The translations under genes were made by a program, and so were the position numbers. 64,000 nucleotides of DNA, taken from the NCBI RefSeq assembly GCF_027596085.1, contig NC_072464.1, positions 15,798,624 to 15,862,623 of the forward strand, written 5' to 3'. This document shows, one piece after another, positions 32,919 through 47,400 of this stretch. The notes below the pieces were generated by a model, which saw only the letters and a program-made list of their open reading frames with translations, was not told the origin of the DNA and ran no database searches. How positions within the stretch are numbered: the first letter of the stretch is position 1; each line of letters starts with the position of its first letter. This stretch comes from Anoplopoma fimbria. Lineage: Eukaryota; Chordata; Actinopteri; Perciformes; Anoplopomatidae.

Positions 32919-35900
32919 GCTATTTTATTCTGTTGCTTGACATCAGCGCAGAGGACAGATTGATCACGGTTTGTTGGCAGAGTTCGAATTGTCAATTTTG
33001 GTGTTGTGCATTAAGACTTGTTTCCGATTCCCAAAAAATTGTCCAACTCTACACTCATGTATGGAGATTTTTGTACATGGGTAGTGACAAAATAAAAATT
33101 GAAAGATCAAAAACACAAATTTGTCTCTTTAGCAGCTAGGGACAGCATTCTTTAGAGAATCTGGCCTAACCAACATTAGATATTTCCCTCTTTGTTCCTT
33201 TTCCAACATTGAACATGTTGCTTTATTTAAGTATACAGCAACAGGTAACCTTAAATTAATGAAAAATAACTTTTCAACTTACATGTAAGTGATGTCTGAT
33301 TTTTTTAGCACAGCTTTATTTTGTTGCTTTTCTGACTAAGAAATATATGGGATAACGGACGTAGAGCCTTCTTCAACATCTGTCCATCACCTCAAGCATA
33401 GCAGGATCCCTAAAGCTGAGAAGATTATTCTACAAAAACTAAAAACTCACCACTGTCACTCTGAGTTTTGAGTCATGGCAGGCTAGAAAGAGAAGCACAA
33501 ATTCAGACACCGAGTAAAGATGAAAACGCACTTGATGGTGGGTAATCGTCGCTCCACTACAGTCAGTCACCATGCTTTTATCTTCACAGTAATAATTCCA
33601 ATTCCCCTTTAAATTGTTGAGGAAGGAAAAGGGACATTTAGTGGGGACCAAGATATTTAGGAGCAAAGAGGAGGACTTGGTCAGTCGGCGATAGCTCAGG
33701 GGCTTGATACATACTCATCTCAAGTTACAAAATACCTCACTGTTTGAACACTGAGCAGACCAGCGTTCATTTTTATGTTGGCTTTAGACTCTGCTTAAAA
33801 ATACATCAGTCAGAGAGATGAAGGAGAAGGCCTTCAGAGGCACTAGAAAAGACAGATTTTCCCTTTCCTCACAGCGGTCCTCTAAAGAGCCCAGTCTTAA
33901 TAGAAGCATATTTTTATCGATATTTTTTTCAACACCAATGCTATGCGGGCCTCTCTGCACTCCTCAAAGGGGTTGCTTCCTAAGCAATGTTGGTTTCCAT
34001 TATATTAAAGTAGACTGGTTTTAGAAAAAAAGTCACACAAAAAAAAAATCCCTGTGGTGGGTTGAAATCCCATTTGCGAAGTGAGATGTGATGCATGGGA
34101 TCAAGCATTGCTGCTAGACAAAGAAAACTGAAAGCAGGGCAGGAACAGTGAGGTTACAGACAAATCTAATTAGATGGAGAGAGGGGCAGTGATAGAATAG
34201 AGAGAGAGTCAGAGAGAAAGAGACATGAGAGACATCGCCCGAGGGGGGAGCTGAGTCATTCATCACCACATTCTCCATTTTATCTTTAAACTCCTTGGGA
34301 CATTTTTTTTCTTTTTTGATTTCTGTAAACACGTTCCAAGTTTGTTGAGTGAATACAGTCAGAAATAAATGAGGGAAAGTTTTTTTAAGACAGATGGTGG
34401 CTTAACAGGCAGCGCTTCCACCCTCCAAGCCCCTTTCTACATGCAGTGTCGCTTCTTCTGGCTCCAGACAGTTACTTTTGCTAGTTAAAAGAACCAAAGC
34501 AGGCTTTCAAGTGATTATGAGATAAATCTCTCCCAAAGATGGCAGCGCAAAGCTTTGATTTCTCGACTAAAGTACAAGGACAAAAGCCCTTTCATCTACC
34601 TTTTATATTTGATTAAACTGAGCCTGTTGAGGCTTTCTGCTTTGTTGCAGTTACACTCCGACCCGGGTCAGTTTAACCACATGACTTTCAGTTTACTGTG
34701 AAATGTTTGCTTCTGAGGGCAGTGCTCACCTAAAATCAACCAAAGTCATCAACTCCTGCATGCTTGGTTTGGCACTTTCAACAGTTGCCATCTCCCTAGA
34801 AGGAGAGCTTTTCAGCGCCACATTTCTGGCCAACAGGGTGGGGGCTTAGTGTTTGATTATCAAAACATATTTCTGTGGATTATTACTGCAAGGTTACAAA
34901 TGTAACTTTTACTGTGAAGAGGCTCAGCAGGCAGGACAGTCAACATGCCAACCCATATTGTAGATAGTAAGTAATTCGATGAGGCATTCACTCCCTGCTC
35001 TCTGGAAGTCTGTTCAGTTTTGTTGCCTTGTGCCCACAAGTGCCCTTTTGCCTAGTATGGCATGAGTCAGATGAACAGTGGTGCAATGTTAGCCCGAGGT
35101 AGCCAGTCACTTTCTCAAATCCGGTACAGGCAGGAAAATGTCACGGTGAGGTACAGACAGAAAGGGGAACAAGAGGTTTACTGCGTTTCTTTTTCATCCT
35201 CAGTAATACTGACAGCTCTAACAAGACCTCCCGAGACGTTGTACCACGATTTGGCACAAACTGTTTTAAAAACTTGCAAAAAAACAACACATCATGTACT
35301 GGACTACACAGACTGACAATGCCGGTGGGTGGGAGTCAGGTCTCTTTTTATTGCTCACACTCCCTGCCCATCCTGGGTGTCAGCATATGACTACTTCGCT
35401 AGTTGCTGCAGGGCATTCTGGTTGTTGCAGTATCCCCATCCTGAGATTCAGCTTGCAGAGTATGTCCTCTGCAGAGTTTGTAATGGAGCCTAAAACAGAA
35501 TGCAAACAAATGTGAGAGCGGAAGAACAACAGTTCCTGACCCACATCAGGGCTCTGCATCCTCAGTGTTGTGTTCATTGAGTTTATAATTTGTTATTCAA
35601 AGAGAAGCAATTGATCGAAACATTATGAATGTTTTGTGAAACCAAGAAGTGACTACTCTCCATCTCTTACTCCTCTGGGTTTATGAGTGGGCTCACTCCA
35701 CTCAGAGTGAGATGTAACAAACGAGATGTACTTATAAATGATTTATTCAAACCAAGGGACAAATTCATTATTATATTCTTTGGCATTTGTTATAAGTACA
35801 CAGTTTTGGGAAGTAGTGACAAGTCACAGGTTGTTTGAAGAACAAACATTTGAGATGCATAAGAGGAAAGTAGAAATGGTTTCTTTCATCCTGCTTTATT

Positions 35901-36098
35901 CTCCTAGCATGCCTGGTTATTTATTTTTGTAGTGTCAATATCAACACATTCTTACTTCAAACTAGTCAAATACAGATGCTTGGTTAGTGGCCCTCGTGCA
36001 CCCAGACACCCTTCAGCTTCTTTATTAGACACGCCAGGCTTTGTTTTGTTACCTAACTTATGTCCTTAAATTAAGCCACATCGACGAAGCCACATACA
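32919..36098. other. Unique intronic sequence, nothing recognised
   Basis: AT-rich. One tRNA A-box-like string, GATAGCTCAGGGGCTTGATA at 33689-33708, has no matching B box, so no tRNA or SINE is called. Confidence 0.5.
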
Positions 36099-36164
36099 TA
36101 ACAAGCATACTTATTTTACGTAACAAACATACTTCTTTTATGTAACAAATGTACTTATTTTTAC
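36099..36164. repeat. 22-bp tandem repeat, three units
   Basis: Units TAACAAGCATACTTATTTTA(CG), TAACAAACATACTTCTTTTA(TG) and TAACAAATGTACTTATTTTT(AC) follow head to tail at 36099, 36121 and 36143. A partial match (TAACAAGCATA) recurs at 36229, directly beside the SINE insertion. Confidence 0.85.
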
Positions 36165-36245
36165 TTAAACCATCATCTTTTCCCAAGCCTACTTTGGAAT
36201 ATTATTTTGAAAGGAGACTGCGTGCATGTAACAAGCATAAACATT

Positions 36246-36555
36246 GGGCGGCTGTGGCTCGGCGGTAGAGCGGTTCCCTCAATGAAAAGATTGGTGGTTA
36301 GATCCTGTGCCTCGCTAGTCCATGTTGATGTGTCCTTGGGCAAGACACTGAACCCCAAATTGCTCCTGAAGGTGGTTCCTTTGTTGTTGGAGTGGGTATG
36401 AATGCTTGATTAGTCCTGATGGGCAGGTGGCACCTTGCATGCTAGCCCCTGCCATCTGTGTATGAATGGGTGTGAATGGGTGAATGACAGGTATTGTAAA
36501 GCGCTTTGAGTTGTCAGAGGACCGGAAAAGCGCTATACTAGCAGTCAATTTGAAT
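36246..36555 (+). mobile_element. tRNA-derived teleost SINE, nearly full length
   Basis: The 5' end is tRNA-like: an A-box-like stretch TGGCTCGGCGG at 36255-36265 and a B-box-like GGTTAGATCC at 36296-36305 (one change from GGTTCGATCC), i.e. an RNA polymerase III promoter. The body carries the typical fish segment TCCTTGGGCAAGACACTGAA (36333-36352), then GGCACCTTGCATG, GAATGGGTGTGAATGGGTGA and a tail with GTAAAGCGCTTTGAG and AAAAGCGCTATA. Likely target-site copies TAAACATT (36238-36245) and TAACCATT (36556-36563) flank it, with one mismatch. The family identification is from memory of common percomorph repeats. Confidence 0.8.
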
Positions 36556-39040
36556 TAACCATTTGCATTTCTTGTGAAAACCCTGACACATCCAAAAGTG
36601 ATGCTATAGGGCTAACTAGAGCGTTATAGTTTGAATCATAGACCAAGCAAAAGTATTTGACTAGTTGGGATTAAGAACATGGTGTTAATATCAACCATAC
36701 ATACTTTTCTGATACTTCTTAGAGCTTTTAAGAAGGACGGCAGTGGCTGTAAAAAAAGAGCCTCTAAGTAAAATGTCAGGTTTTAGAGTAATAGGAGTGA
36801 TTGTGCTTTGCAGGGAGCTAAAGCTCCACAGTAAATGTGCATTGATGGTAAGGTGTGATGCTCTAGTTCAGCGTGTTGCACATCAGCTCCATCAGGTTGT
36901 CTGTGGCTCTTCATTGAGTATCATCATCAGATAGAATATGATCGTCAGAGGCAGTTGCCATCTTACAGGCTTTAATGTTGGCTCAAAGCTAGCTTGTGAA
37001 TGCAGGGAAGCCTTTTTGTTCGCGGCGAAAAACAGAAGGAAATGCCAGACATCACCAAGTAAACAAGGTTTTGATACGAACGTTAGCTTGTAAAATATTG
37101 CTCCTGAGCCGTCTCAGCGGCGTCCGTGGCAATCTGTAAATAAGGAGACCAAAGGGGAGAAATGTCTAATCGTCCTTGAAAAGGATGTGCCACAGTTTTT
37201 TAATATCTTCTGCCCCGATGCCCAGAGGTATTGCAGCAGGATGGGAGGAGGGGGGAGGTGTGTGTGTGTGTGTGGCAGGGTTGCTGTCTGTGCCGGGTGA
37301 TGGGGCATTACTCTCGCGCCATTGACTTCATTACAGTCCCTCTCACATATCCATCCCTCACCCATCTCTAAATGCCCTTGCCAGCCTCTAATTCACTTAA
37401 TTCCTTGATTATCAATTCTGACGGCATTCGGGCAGAAAGGTCAATACTTTTTGTGGCGTGTACCTGAACTTTAGAACACTCACTCAGAAATGAAGGAGCT
37501 GCCGTCATGAAAAGCAGTGCCGAAAGGATAGAAACATGATGTATTGCAATCATACACTACCTACTAGTTGGTTTCATAAAATTTTCACCGTTCACACTCT
37601 CCCAGGCATATTGTAAGAGTAGACACCGAAAAAAGTATGCATCAGCACACACAAGGACAGGGAAAAAAAAGAGCATGAACAGGCCACAGACGTAGTCATA
37701 CGCTTGCTACAAACACCCATTTCGCTCTCTCTTTTCTCTTTGCCCATCTCTGTGATGAGATCGAGGTTGCCATGCCGTGACTGTATGCGGCAGACGCACG
37801 AACAAGTGTTTCCCCCTGAGGAGACGCGATCTAAATGGGAAAGCAACATGACAGCTTTGCTCTGAACGGCCACATAATCACACACCACACCCACAGTTAC
37901 ACACCACCACTTCTGTTCGGGAGGCTTTCGGCTCCCCGCTTCATGCATGTAAAATGTACAGTACAATAACCTGCCTCTGGAAATCCTGCATATGCGGTAG
38001 GATGTCCTTTTGTCCTCGGCAAGACCAGTTTTCTTTTTACCTCTATTTTCTGTTAAGTTTTTATTCAAATGTTTGTTTTCCCTGACTTTGTTTGTAAGTT
38101 TTAATTCTTAGAATTTATTTTTAGTCTGAAAAGTATCAATTAACCATACTGAGCATTTTACAAAGCATGCCCCAGTGGTATTTAAAGGCTAGCATTTCAC
38201 ACAACCTGCTGATCAGTGTTCTGACTCCTCTGACTGCTTAATTGAAGCACACTATCACAGTCTGCTGGGCTTTTGTCCTCTCCTGCTATTGCGGTGGCAT
38301 CTCTCTCTGCTACATGTTTGGGCTCATCTTTATGTGGGATGTTGAGGTGTTTGTGAGTATTTCTAGATTTTTCCACAACCACAGGTGTCAGAGGCACCTT
38401 TATGGATAGCGTATGAATGCGCACACTGCCCGTTGATTTGCAAGAACAAATATAAGGGCTTTGTTTCACTCTCTGAATGCACGAGCACCTTTGTGTGTAA
38501 CATCAGTCCTTTCGTGTAAAATATGTGCCCTTGTTGCACTGAGGCATCCTGGTTGTTTTTCCTCTGTTTTGAATTAAACGGCTGTTCTATGGCTATATTT
38601 CATTGAGCAAATCCAATACTTTAGAGATAATTAGAACGTGCAGTTATAGCCAATTAAAATGTTTAGTGAAGTGGGCTAAATGGTCACAGAGGCATAATCT
38701 GGGCCAGTTTGGCATGCCACAGCATTTAGATAAAACAGATTTCTTAGCTTGGTCTTGCTGGATCATCTGTGTGAGCGATAGAATCCATCATAAATCTGCA
38801 AGCTGCTGTCGCGAACACAGAGGATTTAACTTGCTCCGTGTTCAGAAAAGCTGCCACTTCGGGTGAACGCATACAGTGCTTGAGCATCTTGTTTAGTTTT
38901 GTGTACAAAATGTGTGTGTGGGCGTCGAGCGTGTGAGCGAGGCAGACATAAAACAGACAAATGTGCATATGTGTGTTTGAGAGAGAGACAAGATAGAGAG
39001 ACTCAGAAACTGTGTGACAGGTGGATGGTGTTTATTTTAT

Positions 39041-39047
<7 letters not shown>

Positions 39048-39091
<44 letters not shown>
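39048..39091. repeat. GT microsatellite
   Basis: 44 bases of GT that are complementary to the CA array 100 bases downstream. Confidence 0.95.
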
Positions 39092-39093
<2 letters not shown>

Positions 39094-39192
39094 TGTTTGT
39101 CTGTGCATGTGTGTGTATGATTGACGCAGACATGTAAAGAGTAAGGGCTGACAGACTTAGCTGACAGTCAGAGTTTATAATCCCACACCAGA

Positions 39193-39205
39193 ACACACAC
39201 ACACA

Positions 39206-39245
<40 letters not shown>

Positions 39246-39248
39246 CGC
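39193..39248. repeat. CA microsatellite
   Basis: CA array with ATAC and GCAC interruptions, inverted with respect to the GT array at 39048-39091. Confidence 0.95.
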
Positions 39249-41393
39249 ACAGAATGTTTTGCAAGAATAATAGTGTGGGATCTGTTACACTACATGCAAA
39301 GCACTACCCAGCCTCTGACAGCTTGGCTGGGCTGACTTGGCGGATTCATCTGAGCAGTTTGGCTTCACTTCTCCCTCTTGTTTCTTCTCTCCCCCTTTTT
39401 TGCTTCTTCATCAATCTCATTTAATCAGTCAATTCAACCTGAGAAGGATTCTGCCCACCTGGTCCCTCATATTTAAAATGAGCGGTGGTTTATCAGTTTG
39501 GGTTTATATCAAGTATTATGGAAGAATGACGAGACGCATTATATAACTTTGTGATGCAAGTGCATCCGTGGATGGAACAAAACTCCGGACCCTATGTTAC
39601 ACCCGGTGGACTGCAGTGCACAGCGCAGCACAACAGTCAATTTCTAGTTTCAGACGGACGCAGTTGGTCTTAAAATGAGGTGTGGTCGGGCACATTGGTG
39701 ACACATTGCTATCTTAAGGCAGTAGAATTGTGTTTGTGCCAATGACCAACGGACACCTGGGCGTAGACTCTGCTTGTTACATACACAGGGATGGGTACCA
39801 ACACCGCAGTTGAATAGTTTATGGGTGCATTTGCTCATATGCAGTCAAATAGATTTTGCGACGGGACGGTAGTTAATAAAGCTGTCCATATTCTTTTCAC
39901 CATTTGCCACTGGTTGAATAACAGGGATACTCTCACCCAAATGAATCTTCTACAATCTATTACTTACACTGATAGCACAATCACAATTTCAGAGAATAAT
40001 GGTCAATGGAGGAATATGCTTTTGGAGCGTTCAAACTAAAGTGTTTTATGTAATTTGCCTTTGTGTTCCAAAGCTGCATGCAGCACTTTACTTTACACAC
40101 AGAGCAGATGATGTGCTATGCTGATGCACATGGGTGCATTCTTTGTATGTGTTCATACGGTTTGGAGAGAGGACTGTGTGCCTGTATCAGACTAAATGCT
40201 CACACTCTCCCTGTCCAGGTGCTATGTGCCAGGCACTTCATTAGCCTAGCTCTGCAGATGGACGCCGATGGAAACAGGCTTTTTGAGCTTCATTCTTTGT
40301 GACTTGTTGTTCATTAAAATCAAATTATGTGTCAGGAAGCATAACTTGTACGTGCAGTAGTGCAGTTATTGCTCAACAAGCTCTTTGTCTTGCATCAGTG
40401 CGTGTCTGTGTTTGTTCTACACAGTCTGCCAGGCCAGTTCTGCTCATTCTGCTCATTCTGTGCACCTGACGGCTACATTTGTGACAAAGTTTTCACAAAG
40501 ACAGAACAACCGTTTCCCAGACAGGCGTTTAGGTTTTCATGATAGTGCTTCAGGTGACATCAGCAGACCCTTCGTTTCACTAACTATCAATTCAAGGTGA
40601 TAATGTGGTCTAATATGGGGCATAAGAAATACACATTAGAAATGAATCTATGGTTGCATATTGCTGCTATGAATGAAAAATAAGATTAGTTGGATTACTT
40701 ATCATACATTATCTAGATTGAATCCCATAATTCACTTTAATTATGTCTCCACACAGAGCAAATTAAAAAATAGTACAAATCTTTGACCTATATTCCATTT
40801 ACCTATTAGTTGTATTTGAAGAACAACGTAAATTGGATCTTAGCCACTTTGATTGACATCTGTGTCCGGTGTAAAAACACCACAGCATTGTCCTGTTGGT
40901 GTCCATAATGTCACCTAATTCAGAATAATGAGGAGACTGAGGTTTACACTTAAGTCTTCTTATAAGCCAGGACTGGAGAGGGATCCTGTGTTGACTGGCC
41001 TCCACTGGAGGATGAAGGGATGGGAAGAGGGTTTCTGCTGCAGGAACCAAGGGTTTTTAGAGTCTATATTACTAAAATCTAGATTACTTGTGGTTCAGTT
41101 TGTGTCCCTCTTAGTCTTTATGTCTTTGTGTTTGTCCTCCTAAATGTCTTAGAAACTTAGAAATTTGGGAGACTTAGAAATATTATATCAATTCCTAAAT
41201 CACCATTCCTATTAACAAAAAATGATAAGGGATTTCGCCATTTGTGTGTGTGTTTTATTGAAATACCTCAGGGTTAATTAAGGTTTTTTTTCTGTTTTTT
41301 CTTTCGCTTTCTGTGCTGACAGCCAGACTGCAGTTAATTATCCAATCCATTTACAGTGAGAGGGTCATTGGTCATAAACTCAAGCTGGTAACA

Positions 41394-41427
<34 letters not shown>

Positions 41428-41436
41428 TGTGTGCGT
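41394..41436. repeat. GT microsatellite
   Basis: GT array with one ATGT interruption near the middle. Confidence 0.93.
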
Positions 41437-44400
41437 GCTCATTTGAGGAGAGGAGGCAATGAGCTGGCATACGGTCAAGAGACAATTCATTGCCTTGGCC
41501 AAAACACCTGCTGCTGCAGTTGTAAACACACACCCGCACAGTTTTTCGAATCAGTCATTTAGGTGTTTTAACATCAACTGTTACATCTGCAGCTTAAAAA
41601 GCGGCGTATAAATGTAATTGCCTTTGATTTTAGCTCCAGCTCTGCCATTATTGAATTAGCCGACACTGGCTAGCTGGAATCAATACCAACGTTATCAGGG
41701 CCCCAGGTGAGCAAGATATAAAGAGAAAATCAGGCATGACATCTCCTCCGTCATTAATAGAGTTGCCTCCCCTGCTTTCTTTCCCATCGACAACATATTG
41801 ACTGCTGATGAGGGAGAGAATTGATCTCCTCTCTCGCTTACTCACACTGAGAGGTGATTTAACATGGGCACTGAGCAAAAGGCAATCAAAGGAAATGGGT
41901 GATAGACAAAGGATGGGAAACAAAGAGAGCGAGAGGTGCAAGGGAATTAAGTTATCCAAAGGGAAGTAGAGCGGTCTCTAATTGGAGGCATGTGGGGGCT
42001 CTGAGGTAATCAAGGAGTAGAAAAAACTGACTGCACTTCAGATAAAACTATTAGCAGCTTCTGACACCAGCGTGGGATGAGTGCAGGGGATGCAGAAGCT
42101 GGAACTGTGAACTGATTCAGTAATGTCCATTACCACCTTGCTTCACAGTGGTGTGTGTATATATATTATGTTCACACTGGAAATCAAGTCGCACATCAAT
42201 ACCATTAGACCTGTCAATGAAAAGAACGGCAAAGACGTAGCGGTATATAATAGATTGTGTAAAGTGTGCACTTCTCCAACAAGGCCAGAGCATCTGTCCT
42301 TATCCATGGCCACTGCACGCAGCTGTGGCTATTTATTGCACGTCTCGACTATAAAGCATCATTGGCAGTGATATGGCATTGATTATCATCATCAAAATCT
42401 GAAATGGTTGGTTTAGTTTATAGCGCTTCTATCAAAACAAACTTCACAAAGTGCTTCACAATAAAGGATAAAATGAAAAGAGCATAAATTCATGGAAATA
42501 AAATGATGCCCCTGTTGTAAATTAAAACAAAAACAAAATTGAGCACATAAAAGTTTACAACTAGCTCTAGGTGCTTTTCAGACTCCACCCTAAATAATGA
42601 GGATCATGCTACCTTCATGAATCTATTAGAACAAACCTAATTGGCATATTGATTGTTAATCATTAAAACGGTATTGATTTTCTACGTGAAGGCCATGTGT
42701 TTTTTATTTGAAATGGTGATTAAGATCTGTGTGGCGCAAACTGTTCCGGCTACCAACACTACTGACAACAGTCAGCCTCTCACACAGCAGTCATACAGTC
42801 AGAACATATCGACAACCGAGAGGCCAAACAGTCCGTGAGATCCATAGCTGTGTGTGATGAACGACGCTAAACATTTCAAAATCAATCAGGATTTTAAACG
42901 TGTTCTAGTGTGCCACCAGCTTTATTGAGAGTCCATTTTAATATCGTCGACATTTTTTTTTTATCTCTGCTTTCCTTGCACCTTGATATTCATGTCATGT
43001 CTTCAGAAAAAGCCCTAACAGGGAATCATTGGGTCTTGTCAGCCAGCAGGAAAGTTAGACCATCAAAGATAATTGCATGCTAATGTTCAATAAGCCTTGT
43101 AAGTCGCGGCAGATAAGTGTGGCTGCCAAACAGCCTTGCCAGGGGAAAGCACATCTAATCCCTTGACTGTGGCCGGGTAAAATTAATACTAAGCTCCTTT
43201 GGCCAGCCACTTCCAGTGTGGTGTTAGAAACAATTACACAACGGCCCACCAGAGCACAGTTAATGAATAGCTCAGTAGCTGCCCAGATGTACACTCTATA
43301 ACAAAGATGCATCTATCTACTAGCCGTACAAACAATTAAAAAATGTAGGAAAGGAGTAGAAGTGGGCGGTCTGTTCGGGTTCACTGGACTAGAGTTTATG
43401 CAGAGGGACCCTGTTCATCATTTTCACCCCTCCACTCTGCTGTATCCTCTGTTTACATGCTGGCCTGGTGCTATATGATAGCTAATTAAAATGTGCCACA
43501 AAATAGACCAGGCATAAAAACCCATGTATTAAAACCAGATAAATGGGCTCATCTGCTCTTTCACAGGGATTCTTTAATAATGACAAAAAGATAATTGTAT
43601 ACTAAATTCATCCACTGGATTCCGGATGTTTATTTTGGTTTATATTTATAAACGGCAAAATCATATTTCAATCTTTAATATTTTGGTCTGGGTAGATAAT
43701 TCATAGCTGGACTCCTCTGTTAGTCCCTTCTTTCCTGAAGGAACCTGGGAATAAGGTTGGCTTGAATAAAGCACCTGTGATCTTATCAGCTTTGAAGTCA
43801 CATTTTCACAAAAAAATGTTTGTCACAAAGTGCCTCAAAGAAAACAGTGTGTGAAGTGATATCAACAGGATATTACAAAGCAAGGGGTAATATTAGTAGG
43901 AAACTGAACAAGTACACACTAAGACAAACAGGAAGAGACTGTCTGTTGTCGAACAAGAAATAAATCAGGAACTTTAATAAAGGCAGCGTCTTAAGAATTA
44001 TGTTGTTTCAGAACTGGTTACAGCTTATTTTAACCTAACCACTGCATTAGAAATAATGGCTAGGAAAAAAGGACACATATAAATACATATAAGAAACAGT
44101 GGCAAATAATTATAACTCACTTCCCTCTATTGGACCTATCACCATTTTTTTTTCAAACATTTTTTATTTTGGAAAAACACTAATTTCACAGTCATAAATT
44201 TACACATTTTCAGTAATGCTCACAGAACATTGTGCAGATTTAAACTGAAAATGTGCAGTTCTACAGGCGAGCTCTTCCAGATCTAATTCACCATTCACTT
44301 GCCGTGTGAACATGTGACTTCATAATTTGCTGTAAAACTTTACTCTCCGTTTGTGGCTTACAAGTTTGGATAAAAAAATGGCTCTATTCACAAAGATAAC

Positions 44401-47400
44401 ATGTAAGACATTCTGACTATTTCTGATTCATCACGGACTCATACTTTTTGACTAACTCCCCTCAGAATGTTTGTCAGATTCGGAGTATTGTATTGATGTC
44501 GCTACATCCCAGACTCTTGCATCAATTTTTTATCTTTACACCCCTAATGGACATGCTATACATTGTTCTCAATTTAATTGTTGTTGTTGTTAATAAAGAA
44601 GGATGAAAAAAGAAGCAGTCATTAAGTCAGTGTTAATCGTTAATATTCTTTTAATCAGTCCAGCAATAAACTGAATCAAACTTTATTCCTAAAAGACACT
44701 TTCATCGACACGAACTGCACCGTGTTGTCCTTGCTGGCTACAAAATAAATAATGTGTTGTTCACCCTTTTTGTTTTTGGTATGCCAAATAGTCTTGTCAC
44801 TTTTAAGAAGATAAAGAGAGGTGTTGTGTTTTCAGTAAAAGGAATTTAAGGCCAGAGCCATGTAGTCTTTTCCAAATATAAGCCAGTTGAGTTTAGTGAT
44901 TGAAGCAAATAATGGCAGCTTTATGGTATGCTATGTGGCAGTCACCCTTGATGTGTTTTTGGACCTTTGATAGAGGCCAAAAGTCCAGTCACTGTCTCCA
45001 AAGAGAAACCTTCTCACCTCTCTGTTCAGCGCACAGTGACTTTCTTTACTGTTTCCCAAGGAAACAGAAATCTTGATGTAATATTCAATAGGGGGTGATA
45101 GTATGAGATTATCAACAGAAAATGTAGATTGTTGAGGACAACATGTCTTTCTAACTTTATCTTGCAATGTAAGCCATCTTTTCCCTCTGTATTCTCTCTC
45201 ACCGTCCTTTTCCTAGTTGTAATACAGTGCATACAAACACACACACTTAAAAAATACACATGGGATAATACAACCTACATGTGGTTACACACCAAACAAC
45301 TGCACATTCCATTTTGCAGCTCTCTGTCACTTGGTAATTTATTGCAGAGGCTGATATTGTATAACAAGATGTATTTGCTCTCTCCTCTAATAAGAACATA
45401 GATTACAAGCAACACTGAATTTACTATCTGCATCCCAGCTGATTGCTTGGCCTGCTGGTGTGTTAGCTTATATCTTTTTAAGCGTCAGCGCGTGGCTATT
45501 TACATTCATCCGCTAAGCCTTAAAACAAATTATAATCGATCCGTGGCGTGATGAAAAGGGTGGTCTCGCTGCAAATTAAAAAGGAATGCCAGGTGACAAG
45601 GACAGCAGAATCACAATTGGCTCCTCTGTGTGTTTGGGCCCATAAAAAAGGCAAAAAAACAGTTTGTGTAAGATGCACTAGCAGTGTAAGACACACAGCA
45701 CAAACTTTTCAGCTAAAGTCTGTTCAGCGATTTTGTTGCATGTCCTGTGGCATTGTCTGTCACTCTGTGAGCTCTCAGTGGTGGAAAAAGGTATTTCAAA
45801 AAGTGCATAAAACAACATTCAAACAACTCATAAATATAACACCCAGGGCTGCAACAAATTATTATATTTGATCAATCAAGCATTGTTTTTTCAAAATAAA
45901 TAGCCTAAATTAATCAAAAAACATGTGTGCCATTCTGAATCTAAAGCTGAAGACTGCTCATGCCCTTAAGGGGCAGGTGTAGGATCTTATCTGTCACTTT
46001 TTGAACTTTGTAACTCAGGGGGAACGTCAATTTTTATGTTTGTATTATTATCATTATGGTAGAATTATTACCATAATTATAATTTTGGGGAAAATACAGA
46101 AATGTCAGATATAAAGATGATTTATATTTATGCATTACATAAAAAAAAAAATATCAAGGTTTGCACATTCAAATTGAATTCCAACCTAGAAGGCATACTC
46201 TTTAGAATTCTGTGCTTCAGTTTAATCCGCCTTTAACAAGTTGGATGTCTATGTTCTCATTGGCTTCACCCCTAAGCAATGGCTGCAGGTAACTGGAATG
46301 CATTGCACAGAGAAGTACATATAGAACCTTGCTGAACCTTTACTGAAAAATGTTTGCCGCTGGTCTTGATGTATTCAATGCAAACAAAATAAGAAATCAA
46401 TTAGAACCCTGTCGTAAACCTCTTTGTATATCTCTTCATAGCTTGTTTGGACAACATATGTACCTCGTATAGAACCAATGTGCAACAGTAATGCACCCAG
46501 ACAATGAAATGCCTCCAGCAGTGTCTTCTTTTCATCTTGATGCCTCACACATTAACATCCAGCCTGTCTGCTTGTCAGTGTATTCCAGCGGTTTAATGTA
46601 ATACATTATCTTACCGGGTTGACAGCTTTAGACATGTCTGTTGCATGTGACATGCAGTCTCCTGAATGACAAATAGTTTCACAACTGACAGGCTGAGAAA
46701 AGATAGACACCCAGAGATGTCTACGTGTTGAATAAGACATGTATTCTAGATGCTAAATAAGTATTATTAATTTTTTGGTGCACATAGTAGCCAGATTTTC
46801 TTTTCTTTCTTTTCTTTATGAGGGGAACTCTTTGTTCATCCTCTTATTGTAGAAGGGCTCCCACTGATTTTTTTTTTTGACATTGAATGGAGTATGACAA
46901 ACGTGACAGAAAACACGCATGTTAAAAACTTAATAGAAAGTTCAGATCATTTCAAAAGAAGATTTAAATTGACAAAGCGCTTTATCGTGTATATACGTAA
47001 GCCTACATAGTTATCAGTAGCGATGTTGAAGTCACTCATCCCAATCAGGGACCATTATGATGTGGCTAAGAAGCAAACGTCACAAGCAGAAGGAACATCT
47101 ACTATTTCATAGATACATAGATTCCATAGCCCAGCAGGAACTTTTGAAACATCTTCAAATAACTTGGAAATCATCCAGTGAACTAATTTGGAATGTTACC
47201 ACCTGGATCAACTCCTATGAGCAACTCTTCCAGCTAATTATTGCTCTGACAAATACAAGTTCTGGATAAATCAGGCCACCACTGAATGGGTTTTGGAGAG
47301 CCTTTTAAATTTGCAGATACATTTATTCGTATGATTTATATTTCATTTAATTTTCTGGCTTGATGCTGTATGGCCTGATGAGCTCCCCGACATTTTCTTG

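Noticed and set aside
33689..33708. tRNA A-box-like string
   Set aside because: No B box, no cloverleaf and no SINE body follow.
37592..38068. 158-codon minus-strand ORF, longest in the window
   Set aside because: No domain or signal peptide pattern is visible and the flanks show no exon signals. It is read as chance.
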